Below, in pieces: positions 6,290 to 6,409 of a stretch of 6,409 nucleotides of DNA (position 1 is its first letter; the number at the start of each line of letters is the position of its first letter). The notes below the pieces were generated by a model, which ran no database searches, was not told the origin of the DNA, and worked only from the letters and a program-made list of their open reading frames with translations. A program made the position numbers and the translations under genes. This DNA comes from Chloroflexota bacterium. GTDB taxonomy: Bacteria > Chloroflexota > Dehalococcoidia > Lucifugimonadales > CATQGZ01. The stretch covers positions 1 to 6,409 of the forward strand of contig JAQBTI010000131.1 of NCBI GenBank assembly GCA_027624995.1, given 5' to 3'.

Positions 6290-6409
6290 GCGTGGATCTC
6301 ACGTGTCCTTAAGATGCAGCCCCTGTGAAGTCGGTACAGCTTCGAGCTTGATCGGGAGGGTTATTCAGGTCAGTATGCAACACTACCGAACCTGCCGCCC
6401 CCAACATAC

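Overview
This is a GC-rich bacterial chromosomal window with five intact-looking protein genes, two less certain or partial ones, one tRNA and one probable pseudogene. Gene content suggests a Chloroflexota bacterium, perhaps of the Dehalococcoidia/SAR202 type: DUF5671-like membrane repeats, a zinc homocysteine methyltransferase and an EthD/DUF4286-like small protein. That placement is inference from family knowledge and is not proven by the sequence. Most genes are read on the minus strand.

Left part (1-2505, minus strand). Three genes run right to left as a tight operon: a membrane-anchored NTF2-like protein (2505-1927), a 599-residue polytopic protein built from six repeats of a two-helix DUF5671-like unit (1925-126), and the first 38 codons of a trehalose-6-phosphate phosphatase (otsB, from 116 off the window edge). 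The junctions are 1 bp and about 9 bp, so co-translation is likely. The link between the membrane protein and trehalose synthesis is known only from this adjacency.

Middle (2622-4316). A small dimeric alpha/beta-barrel protein (minus) and a homocysteine S-methyltransferase-family enzyme (plus) diverge from a 108-bp intergenic region. That region holds a good extended -10 promoter for the minus gene. Next come a tRNA-Trp (CCA anticodon) with a plausible promoter and a hairpin/T-tract terminator.

Gene-poor stretch (4317-5042). No intact gene is visible. The minus strand carries coding-like segments in different frames that share the end of an apparent frameshifted pseudogene (stop at 4525).

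Right part (5043-6409, minus strand). A ROK-family sugar kinase lacking the usual zinc motif lies downstream of a small thioredoxin-fold protein with a CxxC motif. The last 100 bp has no supported gene.

I see no CRISPR array, intact mobile element or defence system. The unusual points are the sixfold membrane repeat with a soluble tail, the zinc-less ROK kinase, and the decayed gene.
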